From NCBI GenBank assembly GCA_045541455.1, contig JAZQJA010000009.1:1-17577 (forward strand): DNA of 17,577 nucleotides. Reading direction: 5' to 3'. How positions within the stretch are numbered: the stretch's first letter is position 1; every line of letters starts with the position of its first letter. Positions 1 to 7,861 of this stretch are shown here, piece by piece. The position numbers and the translations under genes were made by a program. The notes beneath the pieces were generated by a model that worked only from the letters and a program-made list of their open reading frames with translations, was not told where the DNA came from and did no database searches. Source of the stretch: RGIG9041 sp045541455. Its GTDB lineage: Bacteria; Bacillota; Clostridia; Oscillospirales; QAKW01.

Positions 1-96
1 CTGCTTTTTTAGGCTGCTCTGCAACTGCTTTTTTAGGCTGCTCTGCAACAACTTTTTTAGGCTGCTCTGCAACTGCTTTTTTAGGTTGTTCTACAA
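1..96. repeat. 24-base tandem repeat in the infB linker
   Basis: Four back-to-back 24-base units (1-24, 25-48, 49-72, 73-96) differ from each other by only a few bases, and a decayed fifth unit starts at 97. On the coding (minus) strand each unit encodes eight residues, Q-P-K-K-(A/V)-V-(A/V)-E. The array touches the window edge, so the true copy number is unknown. The unit length is a multiple of three, so gain or loss by slippage keeps the reading frame. Confidence 0.9.
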
Positions 97-313
97 CTAC
101 TTTTTTGCCACTGTCTAAAAATTCGTCAAAATTGTCCACGCTTGTTAGTTTGGTAAAGTGGTTGAGAAGGTAATCTGTTTCCTCAATAGTCAATGTTGCC
201 ATGTGTGTACGTTCTTTTTTCTCGAATTTATCAAGAAGTTGTAAAATATCGTTGCTTTTTGCACCAATATCTTTAGCGAAATCATGTACTTTATATTTAA
301 TGTTTAAACTCAT
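1..313 (-). CDS. infB: Translation initiation factor IF-2, N-terminal part (runs off left edge)
   Basis: Reads MSLNIKYKVHDFAKDIG..., the small N-terminal IF-2 helical domain (IF2_N: hydrophobic start, then residues such as KVHDFAKDIG and SNDILQLL), followed from about residue 72 by a low-complexity linker of repeated Q-P-K-K-(A/V)-V-(A/V)-E. Such Lys/Ala/Glu/Pro-rich linkers between the N-domain and the GTPase core are usual in IF-2. The GTPase core that brings fMet-tRNA to the 30S subunit lies beyond the edge, so only about 104 residues are seen. The ATG at 311-313 follows a GGAGG-type site at 321-325 and overlaps the ylxQ stop as ATGA, so translational coupling is likely. Position as last gene of rimP-nusA-ylxR-ylxQ-infB is the standard Firmicutes order, which supports the call despite truncation. 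Confidence 0.93.
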   Translation of the reverse strand, partial: MSLNIKYKVHDFAKDIGAKSNDILQLLDKFEKKERTHMATLTIEETDYLLNHFTKLTSVDNFDEFLDSGKKVVVEQPKKAVAEQPKKVVAEQPKKAVAEQPKKA

Positions 314-621
314 TCGGTTTCCTCCTTAATTCTGTCTTTCAGAATTTTTGCAAAACCATTGTCGGTAATCCCAATAATGCCTACAGGTTTTGCTCCGATT
401 GCATATCCTAATGTATCTTTTTGGTGTTTTACCTCAATCGTCTCTATTTTTTTTATATCGGTTAAGTTATAGATATTTTTTGCTGTGCGAGTTGAAATGT
501 CACTTGCCAAAATCACCAAATTAATTTTATTGGCATTTTCGCAAACACTGTCGAATCCGTAAAAAATTTTGTTTGCCCTTCGTGCAAGACCTAGTGATGA
601 GAGAAATTTACTGCTGTTCAT
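310..621 (-). CDS. ylxQ: YlxQ-type L7Ae-family RNA-binding protein
   Basis: A 103-residue protein of the L7Ae/L30e/S12e/Gadd45 fold, the size expected for YlxQ. The N-terminal LGLARRANKIFYGFD segment is the typical YlxQ opening, followed by the alternating strands LVILASD and VGIIGIT of the small alpha/beta fold. Family members bind kink-turn-like RNA; the precise role of YlxQ is not settled. A longer open frame extends to 690, but the ATG at 619-621 has a GAGAGGAAG site about ten bases upstream and begins where the family begins. It overlaps the end of ylxR by 14 bases and its TGA stop overlaps the infB ATG, so it sits inside the coupled nus operon. Confidence 0.9.
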   Translation of the reverse strand: MNSSKFLSSLGLARRANKIFYGFDSVCENANKINLVILASDISTRTAKNIYNLTDIKKIETIEVKHQKDTLGYAIGAKPVGIIGITDNGFAKILKDRIKEETE

Positions 622-886
622 TGTTGCTAAGCTTCCTCTCAATCTCGTCGTAAATAGTGTTGTCGACAGAGCAACCGTAGTTGCGCTCAATACCGTGAGT
701 TTTTTTTAGTTTTAAAGCGCATTGCTTGTCGTCACATATATATGCGCCACGCCCAGCCATTTTTCCGGTAAAATCAAGTGATATTTCACCGTCTTTATTA
801 AGTACAATACGTATAAGTTCACGTTTAGGTTTCATTTGTCTGCATCCTAGACACATACGCATTGGTGTTTTTTTAGTTTTTGCCAA
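608..886 (-). CDS. ylxR: YlxR / RnpM (DUF448) RNA-binding protein
   Basis: Small basic protein of about 92 residues. The family signature is present: a CLGCRQMKPKRELIR segment near the N-terminus and GRGAYIC in the middle, which form the conserved YlxR surface. YlxR from Bacillus has been described as RnpM, a protein that binds RNase P RNA and modulates its activity; that function is carried over by family membership only. Start choice: a GTG at 893-895 is in frame but has no spaced ribosome binding site, whereas the TTG at 884-886 lies eight bases after AAGGG (895-899), which overlaps the nusA stop codon. I therefore prefer TTG; the longer form would be 95 residues (608-895). Confidence 0.88.
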   Translation of the reverse strand: MAKTKKTPMRMCLGCRQMKPKRELIRIVLNKDGEISLDFTGKMAGRGAYICDDKQCALKLKKTHGIERNYGCSVDNTIYDEIERKLSNNEQQ

Positions 887-897
887 TTCAATCACCC

Positions 898-1938
898 TTA
901 TCCAATTTTAGATAGCGGTTTAATATCAATCTTATAACCAGTAAGTTTTGCGGCAAGTCTGGCATTTTGACCTTCTTTACCGATTGCAAGAGAAAGTTGA
1001 TCATCTGATACTACAACTGTGCAAGTTTTGTTAGTTTCATCGGCGAGTACGCTAATAATATTTGCCGGTGCAAGTGCTTGCGCAATATATTCTTCAGCAT
1101 TATCTGAATATTTAATAATATCAATTTTTTCGCCTTTGAGTTCGTTGCAGATGTTGGATATTCTCATACCTTTTGAACCAATGCAAGAACCAATAGGGTC
1201 AACCTCTTCGTTTTCCGAGTAAACAGCAATTTTAGTTCTGCTTCCTGCTTCTCTGGAAATTGATTTAATTTCAACAGTTCCGTCAAAAATTTCAGGAATT
1301 TCCAGTTCGAACAATCTTTTTACAAGTCCTGAATGAGTTCTTGAAATAAGAACCTGTGGTCCGCGCTGAGTTTTTCTTACTTCAACAACATAAATTTTAA
1401 TTCTGTCGCCTTCTTTTAAAACTTCTCCGGGAATCTGCTCGTTTCTAACAAGCATAGCCTCGCTTTTTCCTATTTCAAGGCTGGCGTTTCCACTCGGCTC
1501 TACCCGTGTTACAACAGCAGTAACAATTTCTGATTCTTTTCCGTTAAACTCTTGGTAGAGAAGTCCGCGCTCAGCATCGCGAATACCCTGAATTATTACC
1601 TGTTTTGCTGTTTGTGCTGCAATTCTGCCAACCTCTTTTGTCTTAACTACAAGTCTAACCTGGCCGCCAATTTTAGCGCGTTTTGAACCTTTGGCTTGAA
1701 GTTCTGCAAGGCTGATTTCAAGAGCATCATCTTCAACGTTCTCAACAATTGTTTTAAGCTGGTAAAGCTTAATATCTTTTCTGTCTTTGTTAATTACAAC
1801 AAGAGCGTTGTCAGATGTTCCAAAGGCCTTTTTTGCAGCACTCATAAGAGCTGCTTCAACCTTTTCAAACATATAGTCTGCAGGTATTCCTTTTTCTTGT
1901 TCTATAAGTTCAATTGCTTTAAAAAATTCCGAATTCAT
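898..1938 (-). CDS. nusA: Transcription termination/antitermination factor NusA
   Basis: 346 residues, the usual length of Firmicutes NusA, which lacks the acidic C-terminal repeats of the E. coli protein. Domains in order: N-terminal RNA-polymerase-binding domain (about 1-125), S1 domain (about 132-200, with strands around SEIVTAVVTRVEPSGNASLE), KH1 with its GSKG loop at residues 254-257, and KH2 with GKEG at 320-323 followed by QNARLAAKLTGYKIDI. It binds RNA polymerase and nascent RNA, promoting pausing, termination or antitermination. The ATG at 1936-1938 is preceded by GGAG at 1951-1954, a slightly long spacing of twelve bases. It lies 23 bases downstream of rimP and its stop is part of the ylxR ribosome binding site. 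Confidence 0.97.
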   Translation of the reverse strand: MNSEFFKAIELIEQEKGIPADYMFEKVEAALMSAAKKAFGTSDNALVVINKDRKDIKLYQLKTIVENVEDDALEISLAELQAKGSKRAKIGGQVRLVVKTKEVGRIAAQTAKQVIIQGIRDAERGLLYQEFNGKESEIVTAVVTRVEPSGNASLEIGKSEAMLVRNEQIPGEVLKEGDRIKIYVVEVRKTQRGPQVLISRTHSGLVKRLFELEIPEIFDGTVEIKSISREAGSRTKIAVYSENEEVDPIGSCIGSKGMRISNICNELKGEKIDIIKYSDNAEEYIAQALAPANIISVLADETNKTCTVVVSDDQLSLAIGKEGQNARLAAKLTGYKIDIKPLSKIG

Positions 1939-1961
1939 TTTTTTGTGTTACTCCTTTATTA

Positions 1962-2429
1962 TTAAAACTCAATATACGGGCGAATAAGACTGGCTTTTTT
2001 TATATTAACGGTAATTTTTTCGCCGTTTAAAAGTTCGACTGTGAAATCACCATTTTGATAGTCACAAAGCTTTCCGTAAAATTCTTTTAAGTTGTTTATA
2101 GGTGCAAATAATTTAACTTCTATCATCTGTCCCATAAAACGCATAAAATCTTTGTCAAGTTTCAAATGACGGTCAAGTCCTACCGAAGATACTTCAAGAT
2201 AATAACTTTCTTGTATTGGGTCTTTTTCATCAAGTATGGGGTCAATTGCTCTTGACAGTTTTTCACAATCGTCAGTGCTGATTACTGTGCCGTCAGGCTT
2301 GTCAATATAAATACGCAGAAAATAGTCGGTACCTTCTTTGATATATTCAATATCGTAAATTTCAAGGCCAAACTCTTTAGCATAAGGCTCTACAATTTCA
2401 AAAACTGTGTCTGCCGTGCTTTTTTTCAT
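1962..2429 (-). CDS. rimP: Ribosome maturation factor RimP
   Basis: 155 residues, typical RimP length. Visible family features are the N-terminal alpha/beta domain (EPYAKEFGLEIYDIEYIKEG...LRIYIDKPDG), the D-C-E-K-L-S-R-A-I helix, the conserved YYLEVSSVGLDRHL stretch (SPG(L/I)DRPL in most relatives) and a C-terminal Sm-like small beta domain. RimP helps mature the 30S subunit by binding near ribosomal protein S12. The open frame reaches back to 2492, but the ATG at 2427-2429 follows GGGAGAG and begins at the family N-terminus, and the extra upstream codons would run through the leader hairpin. First gene of the nus operon. Confidence 0.95.
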   Translation of the reverse strand: MKKSTADTVFEIVEPYAKEFGLEIYDIEYIKEGTDYFLRIYIDKPDGTVISTDDCEKLSRAIDPILDEKDPIQESYYLEVSSVGLDRHLKLDKDFMRFMGQMIEVKLFAPINNLKEFYGKLCDYQNGDFTVELLNGEKITVNIKKASLIRPYIEF

Positions 2430-2462
2430 TAATCTTATCTCTCCCTCGTTATAACAATATTT

Positions 2463-2487
2463 AAGAGGACTGCTTTGCAGTCCTCTT
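2463..2487 (-). promoter_or_regulatory. Perfect hairpin in the rimP-nusA operon leader
   Basis: An 11-base arm (2463-2473) is followed by a three-base loop and its exact reverse complement (2477-2487). It lies between the predicted transcription start (around 2502) and the rimP ATG, ending about 33 bases before the start codon. Neither strand has a T-run after the stem, so it does not look like an intrinsic terminator. A role in mRNA stability, RNase III processing or autoregulation by an operon product such as NusA is possible but not shown. Confidence 0.6.
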
Positions 2488-2508
2488 ATCATTTAATTTG
2501 CTGATATT

Positions 2509-2537
2509 AGTATAGCATATAAAAACATTAAAATCAA
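2509..2537 (-). promoter_or_regulatory. Sigma-A-type promoter of the nus operon
   Basis: On the minus strand TTGATT (2532-2537) is followed by exactly 17 bases and TATACT (2509-2514), and the -10 is preceded by TG one base earlier, giving an extended -10. Expected start is near 2502, leaving a leader of roughly 70 bases that contains the hairpin. It faces rimP and lies downstream of the SLH gene terminator, so the two units are separated. Confidence 0.7.
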
Positions 2538-2586
2538 TAGTTTTATAAAAATATCAGTTTTTTTCTTCATTATATTATATATAGAA

Positions 2587-2617
2587 AAAAACGCCTTGAA
2601 AATTTCAAGGCGTTTTT
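2587..2617 (-). terminator. Intrinsic terminator of the SLH-protein gene
   Basis: Near-perfect inverted repeat with arms around ACGCCTTGAAA and TTTCAAGGCGT, flanked by A-runs on the left and T-runs on the right of the plus strand. On the minus strand the stem is followed by seven Ts, and it begins only a few bases after the stop codon at 2622, so it is placed to end transcription of the large gene. The symmetric A/T flanks mean it could act in both directions. Confidence 0.88.
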
Positions 2618-2621
2618 AAAA

Positions 2622-5600
2622 TTAGTTAGCTTTATAACCGTTGTAGTTTGCAAGTATAACTGCTACTTCTTGACGAGTGATATTGTTTTTAGGATTAATG
2701 CAAATTTTGCCATTGTCGGCAGAACCGTTTATAAGTCCGTACTCAACAACTGCAAGTCTTATGAAGGGAGCAGCCCAAGATGATACATTAGCATCATCTG
2801 CAAAACCTTTAGCATTATAAGCAGCATCAATTTCAGCTTGCTTTGATGTGTAAAGTGCAGTTGCATCTTGTTCTGAGCCACTTGCTTTAACAAGTGTACC
2901 AACAATTATTTTTGCAAATTCTTGTCTTGTAGCTGTTGCTTTGCCGTTGAACTCAGTATCCGAAACACCATTCATAATGCCGAGTGTATAACATGCTTTA
3001 ACATAGTTTAAAGCATAAGCAGGAATTTCGTCCTTAAATGGAATAATGCTTGAAGAATATGCTTCTGCATTTATGCCAAGAACCCTTGTTGCAACAATTG
3101 CAACTTCAAATCTTGTAATATTGCTCTTTGGGTTGAACTGTTTGTTGTTATCACCAACAAAATAGCCGTAGCCGTTATCATTAAGGTAGTTAACCTGTTC
3201 AAGCGCCCAATTTGAGATATTAGCTGCATCACTATAGGTTGTTTTTGCTCTATCAGAGTTTATAGTAAGCTTAATTGTGTCTGTGCGTAAAACGGAATCT
3301 TTTGATTTAATTGTAAGCATTATATAAACTGTATTATTTTTTGCTGAAAGCGGAACGGTAACTTTATCTGATATAGCAGTCTCACGAGAAATGCCAACTC
3401 TGCAATCTTTGTCAGCATAAACCATATAAGTTGTTGATGTATAGGTGTTGTCAACAAGTTCAAATTCTATATCATAGTTTGCAAGACCGGCAGCAGCGTT
3501 AATTGTATAATTAACAGTTCCGTCTGATTGAGCGTTTTTGATCTGGAATATTGCGTGATTTGTTGATTTGATTTTAAGTGTATAAACAGATGAGTACTTT
3601 CCGTCTGCAGATGTTACTTTCAAATAAGCAGTGTTTTCTTTAGCGGTTAGAAGTACTTCATTGTCGTTACATTCTTTTGTGCAAATTCTGTCATAATAAA
3701 CCTTATATGTTGCTTTTGCATTTTCTAAAGTAGGTATAACTTTAAATATTGAAGAATTTACAGTGGCTTCAAATACTGTACCGTTATCACTGTTATCTAC
3801 CATACCAAATATTGATGAAACACTGGTAGAAGATGTTTCTTTTGTAATGTTAAGTTTATATTCGTTTACAAAGTTTCCTTTTGAAACAACAAAGTTCACT
3901 GTTTTATCAGCAGCAATATTCTGGATGAGATATGTACCATCGTCACTGATTTCAATTGCCTGATTGTTTACATAAACTGTGAGTGTAGCGCCTTCTGTAT
4001 ATTCCGGTTTAACAACAAATGAGTTCTTGTTTGCAGGAATTTGTGCGTTAAATGTGTTTGAACCAACATTTACAGCACCATCAATATAAACAAGTTCGCT
4101 TTGGTCGTTTTCGCTTTGACGCACATTCAATGAGTATACTTTTGTTGTTCCGTCTTCTGCAACTACCTTAATATATTTAGTTGTCGGGTATTCAGAAATA
4201 CCGATAATCTCATTGCTAAGGAAGAATGAAGAACAAGCTTTGTCATTAAATACAGAGTAAGAAGCACCGGTTGAAACTATAATTTCAGGAATGGTAAATT
4301 TGGTGGTTCCAACAGGAACGCATGCATCAATTGTATCACCATCAATTCTCCAGTTGCCGAATTTAACAACGTTTGCTTCAGAAAGTAAAGATTTATTAAT
4401 GGTTGCTTTGTATTTAACTGTTTTTGTGTCACCATCAAATGAACTAAATTTGATGTAATAAGTGTTTACTTCACTGCTAAGAGTTACAGGCTCTGCAACA
4501 AGTTTTGTGCATTCTTCATCAAGATATACACCATAATTTGCCTGCTTTGTGATTAAGTTAATGCCAAAATCATAAGATGTTGTTCCGGCAACAACTGTGT
4601 CTGTTATTGTTTTAGCAGATTCGTTTACAACTGCAGAAGTTTTGAATTCGTACTCTAATTCTTTTGCAAAATCAGTATCTTCTTCAGCATTTTTAAGAGT
4701 TGTAAGACCCCAATCTGTGTAATAGTTAGTAGAGATTACACGATCTTTCTGACCGCTTCTTGGGGTAATGTCTTTGGCAGTTGCTCTCTTGCTCCAATCA
4801 GCAGCATAGTAGTTATAACTGTAATCTATTTTAAAGTCAGGATGACAAACACCGATATCAATAGATTCGTCACATTGTATAAATCTGTTGTATTTCATAT
4901 CAATGTTAACCATCTCAGCGGTAAGGCGTTTGTCAGCCTCAGTATCTTTGTAACCGCATCTACCTGCAAAGTAGGTGATACCACCAGCAATTATACGGTA
5001 AGCTCTGGGACCTTCGAGTGTGTTGTTTGTGAGCACAAGAGTATCTTTAGCACCATACCATTTAATACCAAACACGCCAAGGTTTGAATATGTGTTATTG
5101 TACATCATATTATTGTCAAGAACAACTTTGCTGTATGCTCTTGCTGCATTGTTTGTTGCTGTATGGTTAAATACGAAATAAACTTCATTTAGCGAAGTAG
5201 GTCTTGCGTTGTTTTGGAAACAGTTGTTTCTCATTTCACACAAGAAATTCTGACCTGTTGATGATGTCCACTCACCTCTGCTGAGTTTGTTTACATTATT
5301 GTTAAGGTAAACACCGTCCATAACAAATGTTTCAAAGTAGTCACCAACAAGGAAATGCTGACCTTGATTTTCCATTCTGATGTTTACAAGTCTTACATCT
5401 TTGTGGTTGTTAGAATAATTTGATGTACCACCTGCGAACGAGAAAATTGTAGAAGAAATAACTTCGGGTTTTCCGCCGTCTTCCCATGTGCCGCCGCCAG
5501 CATCATCAATAATGATATTCTTAAGAATAGTTGTTGAATAAGTTGTTAAGCCTTCGCCTTTATCAACGTAATTACTAAAAACGCCAAATGTAAATCCGTC

Positions 5601-7661
5601 AAGCATTACTGTTGCATTAACAGCATTAACAGAAAGTGAAATTACAGCATTTTGAATAATTGTTTCTTCTTCGTATTCGGTTCTCTCAGGGTTGATTTCC
5701 CACGGAACATTGGGTTCTTGGTCGAATTCTGGAATGTTGGGGTTTACACCATGTTTTGCACCAAGGAGTATTGCCGAACCGGGAAGTATAATATTTTCAT
5801 CGTATATACCAGCGGGGAAGATAATTGTAGGAATTGAATCACAAACTTCAAAAATGTCGTTTACATCACTGAAAACATTTTTACCTACAACAAATTTATA
5901 CGCAACGTTATCCCAAGTGTTGTAATAAACTGTGCCGTCTGCTAACCCTTTTACTTGAGTTGTAAGCATATAAGTGTTAGGAGTATTAAACTCTTCAGTT
6001 TGAGCAGGTATGTAAGTGGAAAGAACAACTTTATAAGTCTTTGTATATGATGCATTAGCTTTTGATATACCTACTGCATAAAATACATTTCTTGACACAC
6101 CTGAAACAAGTGATGAAGCAGTAATTTTTGTTATTTCTTTAGAGAATGATGAATCGTATAGTTTATATTCTACATCATCGTTGTTTGTTTTGATTTCAAC
6201 ATTAAATACAGATGAAGAATCCAAAGATGCTTTTATAGTAGCACTTTCGTCATCAATTATTGCATTGGGGATGCTTGTTGAAGTAATGTTAAAGGCATCA
6301 CTATTAACTGTCATAGCTTCATCAAAATAATAACTATCAAGAATTATGTTTTGATGAGAATAGCGATTGGGGAATACAGGTGCTGTTTGTACACCGTTGC
6401 AATCTGCAAAGTAGTTACCCGAAAAATCAACCAATGACGAATGTAACATATTGGTAGTATCGGGAAGATTGCTGTATCCGTAAAGTCTGTTTGAGTTAAA
6501 TTTAATTGATTTGTTAAGTGCATTTGTGTGTGCATCGTATGCATATACAAAGCCTAACGCAGATGCATTATAGTCGCCTTTTCCTATAAAATAGCAATTT
6601 GTAATATCAACTTTATTTTTTGTTGAAAGGACCTTGTATTGAATAGGTGATTTATCTATTAAAGCAGCGAAGTTTGTAGCATCACCGTCGGCAAATACAC
6701 AATTAGAAATATTGAGTTTAGATTCAGTTCTGTCTAGAGTATCTGTATTAGAATGGTCTACGCTTATAACACCATTTGCACAGTTGTTATTGTAGAACAT
6801 AGAATTTTTAATTGAGTATTCGGGGTTGTGTGCCTTATTACCATCAGCAGCATTTAAAGCCGGCATTGATGACGCTGTATAGAACAAGCCGTCAATATCA
6901 ATCGTGTCAACGCATGATGAAATGATTCCGGCAGATATCATATTTAAAGCACGTACATCTTTGATTGTAATGCTGTTATATGAGTTTGTTGCTGATGTAA
7001 AGGTGAATACGCTTGAGGTATTACTACCGCGATATAAAGCAACACCGGCATTATCAATAACTGAATTTTTAAGAACTACATTTGATTTAAGGGTTTTAAT
7101 ACCTGCGTCAACATAGCTGAAACCGTCTGCAAGTTTTACACCGTCGATTGTAACAGTTATATCTGTTTTGACAAGGGTGTCAACAGCTATATATGCCTTA
7201 ATAGTAGACTCTGCACTTCTTGTGTTAGCAGTCCAAGGTGCTGTTACATCATTTTCGTTTTTAACGTTAGGGTTAATACCTGCGTTTGAACCGTAAATGA
7301 CTATATCGGTTTTAACGGTGAGGTTTTCTGTGTGATCACCATCAGCTAATATGATCGGGAAGTTTGTACAATTGTTGTTATACAAATAATCATAAGCTTC
7401 CTGAGCAGTAGCAAAATGTCTGCCTTCTAGGTAATTTTCTGTAATTGTCTTACCCCTGTATGTAAACGAAACACTGCCCTCAGTGATTCCTGCCCATAAG
7501 GGATTAACAATTACGCTGTCGTAAATGATATCATTGTACTCCTGCTCTTTTTGTGCGGGATCATAATTATCGGTAGTTGCAAATGTATATACCGACATTA
7601 CTGAAACCAACATGAGCAGCGATAATACCATTGATAAAATACGCTTTGCTGTTTGCTTCAT
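2622..7661 (-). CDS. Giant secreted SLH protein with two parallel beta-helix modules and beta-sandwich repeats
   Basis: 1679 residues. Start: the open frame reaches 7772, but the ATG at 7659-7661 follows a GAGAGGAAG site and opens a clear signal peptide (KQTAKR, a hydrophobic core about residues 9-25, cleavage probably after TFA near 28). Domains: beta-helix module 1 at about 54-440; a beta-sandwich at about 460-545; beta-helix module 2 at about 557-955, a recognisable duplicate of module 1 (G-x-N-P-N at 130-132 and 640-642, then P-W-x-x-N-x-(E/T)R); five further cadherin/Ig-like sandwiches at about 1000-1090, 1103-1182, 1192-1270, 1285-1363 and 1370-1470; three SLH domains at about 1476-1533, 1542-1596 and 1620-1679 with TRFE (1516-1519), TRQE (1578-1581) and TRQE (1662-1665). 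SLH domains bind pyruvylated secondary cell wall polymers, so the protein should sit on the outside of the wall. The helices are rich in Asn/Thr/Ser ladders like pectin-lyase-fold proteins, but I cannot name catalytic residues; binding, adhesion or carbohydrate cleavage are all possible. Transcribed alone, divergently from a carboxypeptidase gene. Confidence 0.85.
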   Translation of the reverse strand: MKQTAKRILSMVLSLLMLVSVMSVYTFATTDNYDPAQKEQEYNDIIYDSVIVNPLWAGITEGSVSFTYRGKTITENYLEGRHFATAQEAYDYLYNNNCTNFPIILADGDHTENLTVKTDIVIYGSNAGINPNVKNENDVTAPWTANTRSAESTIKAYIAVDTLVKTDITVTIDGVKLADGFSYVDAGIKTLKSNVVLKNSVIDNAGVALYRGSNTSSVFTFTSATNSYNSITIKDVRALNMISAGIISSCVDTIDIDGLFYTASSMPALNAADGNKAHNPEYSIKNSMFYNNNCANGVISVDHSNTDTLDRTESKLNISNCVFADGDATNFAALIDKSPIQYKVLSTKNKVDITNCYFIGKGDYNASALGFVYAYDAHTNALNKSIKFNSNRLYGYSNLPDTTNMLHSSLVDFSGNYFADCNGVQTAPVFPNRYSHQNIILDSYYFDEAMTVNSDAFNITSTSIPNAIIDDESATIKASLDSSSVFNVEIKTNNDDVEYKLYDSSFSKEITKITASSLVSGVSRNVFYAVGISKANASYTKTYKVVLSTYIPAQTEEFNTPNTYMLTTQVKGLADGTVYYNTWDNVAYKFVVGKNVFSDVNDIFEVCDSIPTIIFPAGIYDENIILPGSAILLGAKHGVNPNIPEFDQEPNVPWEINPERTEYEEETIIQNAVISLSVNAVNATVMLDGFTFGVFSNYVDKGEGLTTYSTTILKNIIIDDAGGGTWEDGGKPEVISSTIFSFAGGTSNYSNNHKDVRLVNIRMENQGQHFLVGDYFETFVMDGVYLNNNVNKLSRGEWTSSTGQNFLCEMRNNCFQNNARPTSLNEVYFVFNHTATNNAARAYSKVVLDNNMMYNNTYSNLGVFGIKWYGAKDTLVLTNNTLEGPRAYRIIAGGITYFAGRCGYKDTEADKRLTAEMVNIDMKYNRFIQCDESIDIGVCHPDFKIDYSYNYYAADWSKRATAKDITPRSGQKDRVISTNYYTDWGLTTLKNAEEDTDFAKELEYEFKTSAVVNESAKTITDTVVAGTTSYDFGINLITKQANYGVYLDEECTKLVAEPVTLSSEVNTYYIKFSSFDGDTKTVKYKATINKSLLSEANVVKFGNWRIDGDTIDACVPVGTTKFTIPEIIVSTGASYSVFNDKACSSFFLSNEIIGISEYPTTKYIKVVAEDGTTKVYSLNVRQSENDQSELVYIDGAVNVGSNTFNAQIPANKNSFVVKPEYTEGATLTVYVNNQAIEISDDGTYLIQNIAADKTVNFVVSKGNFVNEYKLNITKETSSTSVSSIFGMVDNSDNGTVFEATVNSSIFKVIPTLENAKATYKVYYDRICTKECNDNEVLLTAKENTAYLKVTSADGKYSSVYTLKIKSTNHAIFQIKNAQSDGTVNYTINAAAGLANYDIEFELVDNTYTSTTYMVYADKDCRVGISRETAISDKVTVPLSAKNNTVYIMLTIKSKDSVLRTDTIKLTINSDRAKTTYSDAANISNWALEQVNYLNDNGYGYFVGDNNKQFNPKSNITRFEVAIVATRVLGINAEAYSSSIIPFKDEIPAYALNYVKACYTLGIMNGVSDTEFNGKATATRQEFAKIIVGTLVKASGSEQDATALYTSKQAEIDAAYNAKGFADDANVSSWAAPFIRLAVVEYGLINGSADNGKICINPKNNITRQEVAVILANYNGYKAN

Positions 7662-7718
7662 AACTTTCTTCCTCTCTGGTTTAATAACTTTATTATTAAT
7701 ATATAATAATACGACATT

Positions 7719-7748
7719 ATTATAGCAAATGCCATTATTAAAAGGCAT
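7719..7748 (-). promoter_or_regulatory. Candidate promoter of the SLH-protein gene
   Basis: On the minus strand TGCTATAAT (7719-7727) is an extended -10 with a perfect TATAAT. The -35 region is poor: the hexamer 17 bases upstream is TGCCTT. That region also holds a short inverted repeat, ATGCC (7729-7733) and GGCAT (7744-7748), separated by ten bases, which could be an operator or chance. The start would be near 7712, leaving a leader of about 50 bases. Confidence 0.5.
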
Positions 7749-7790
7749 AACTTTATGTTGCATAAATACCACAAAATGCGATATTTATTG

Positions 7791-7809
7791 TTTTAGTTAA
7801 CAACTAAAA
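7791..7809. promoter_or_regulatory. Perfect inverted repeat TTTTAGTT-AAC-AACTAAAA in the divergent control region
   Basis: Eight-base arms (7791-7798 and 7802-7809) are exact reverse complements around AAC. The ten-base sequence ACAACTAAAA (7800-7809) recurs at 7871-7880, directly before the carboxypeptidase ribosome binding site. The arrangement between two diverging envelope genes looks like a binding site for a dimeric regulator, but the region is very AT-rich, so chance is not excluded. Confidence 0.4.
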
Positions 7810-7829
7810 TTATCATAAAAATTTGTCTA

Positions 7830-7861
7830 TTGTCATTTAGTACAAAAAATAAACATATATT
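7830..7861 (+). promoter_or_regulatory. Weak candidate promoter of the D,D-carboxypeptidase gene
   Basis: TTGTCA (7830-7835) could be a -35; the possible -10 sites are CATATA (7854-7859, spacing 18) or TATATT (7856-7861, spacing 20). Neither combination is strong. It sits 30-60 bases before the gene start, between the inverted repeat and the second copy of the ACAACTAAAA box. Confidence 0.3.

Noticed and set aside
1..96. Short regular repeats that could suggest a CRISPR array.
   Set aside because: The 24-base units are contiguous without spacers and encode an in-frame linker of IF-2.
2463..2487. Hairpin as an intrinsic terminator.
   Set aside because: No T-run follows the stem on either strand, and it lies inside the leader of the nus operon; the real terminator of the neighbouring gene is at 2587-2617.
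7662..7772. N-terminal extension of the SLH protein by 37 codons.
   Set aside because: It would put a non-signal sequence before a clear signal peptide and read through the promoter region; the ATG at 7659-7661 has a good ribosome binding site.
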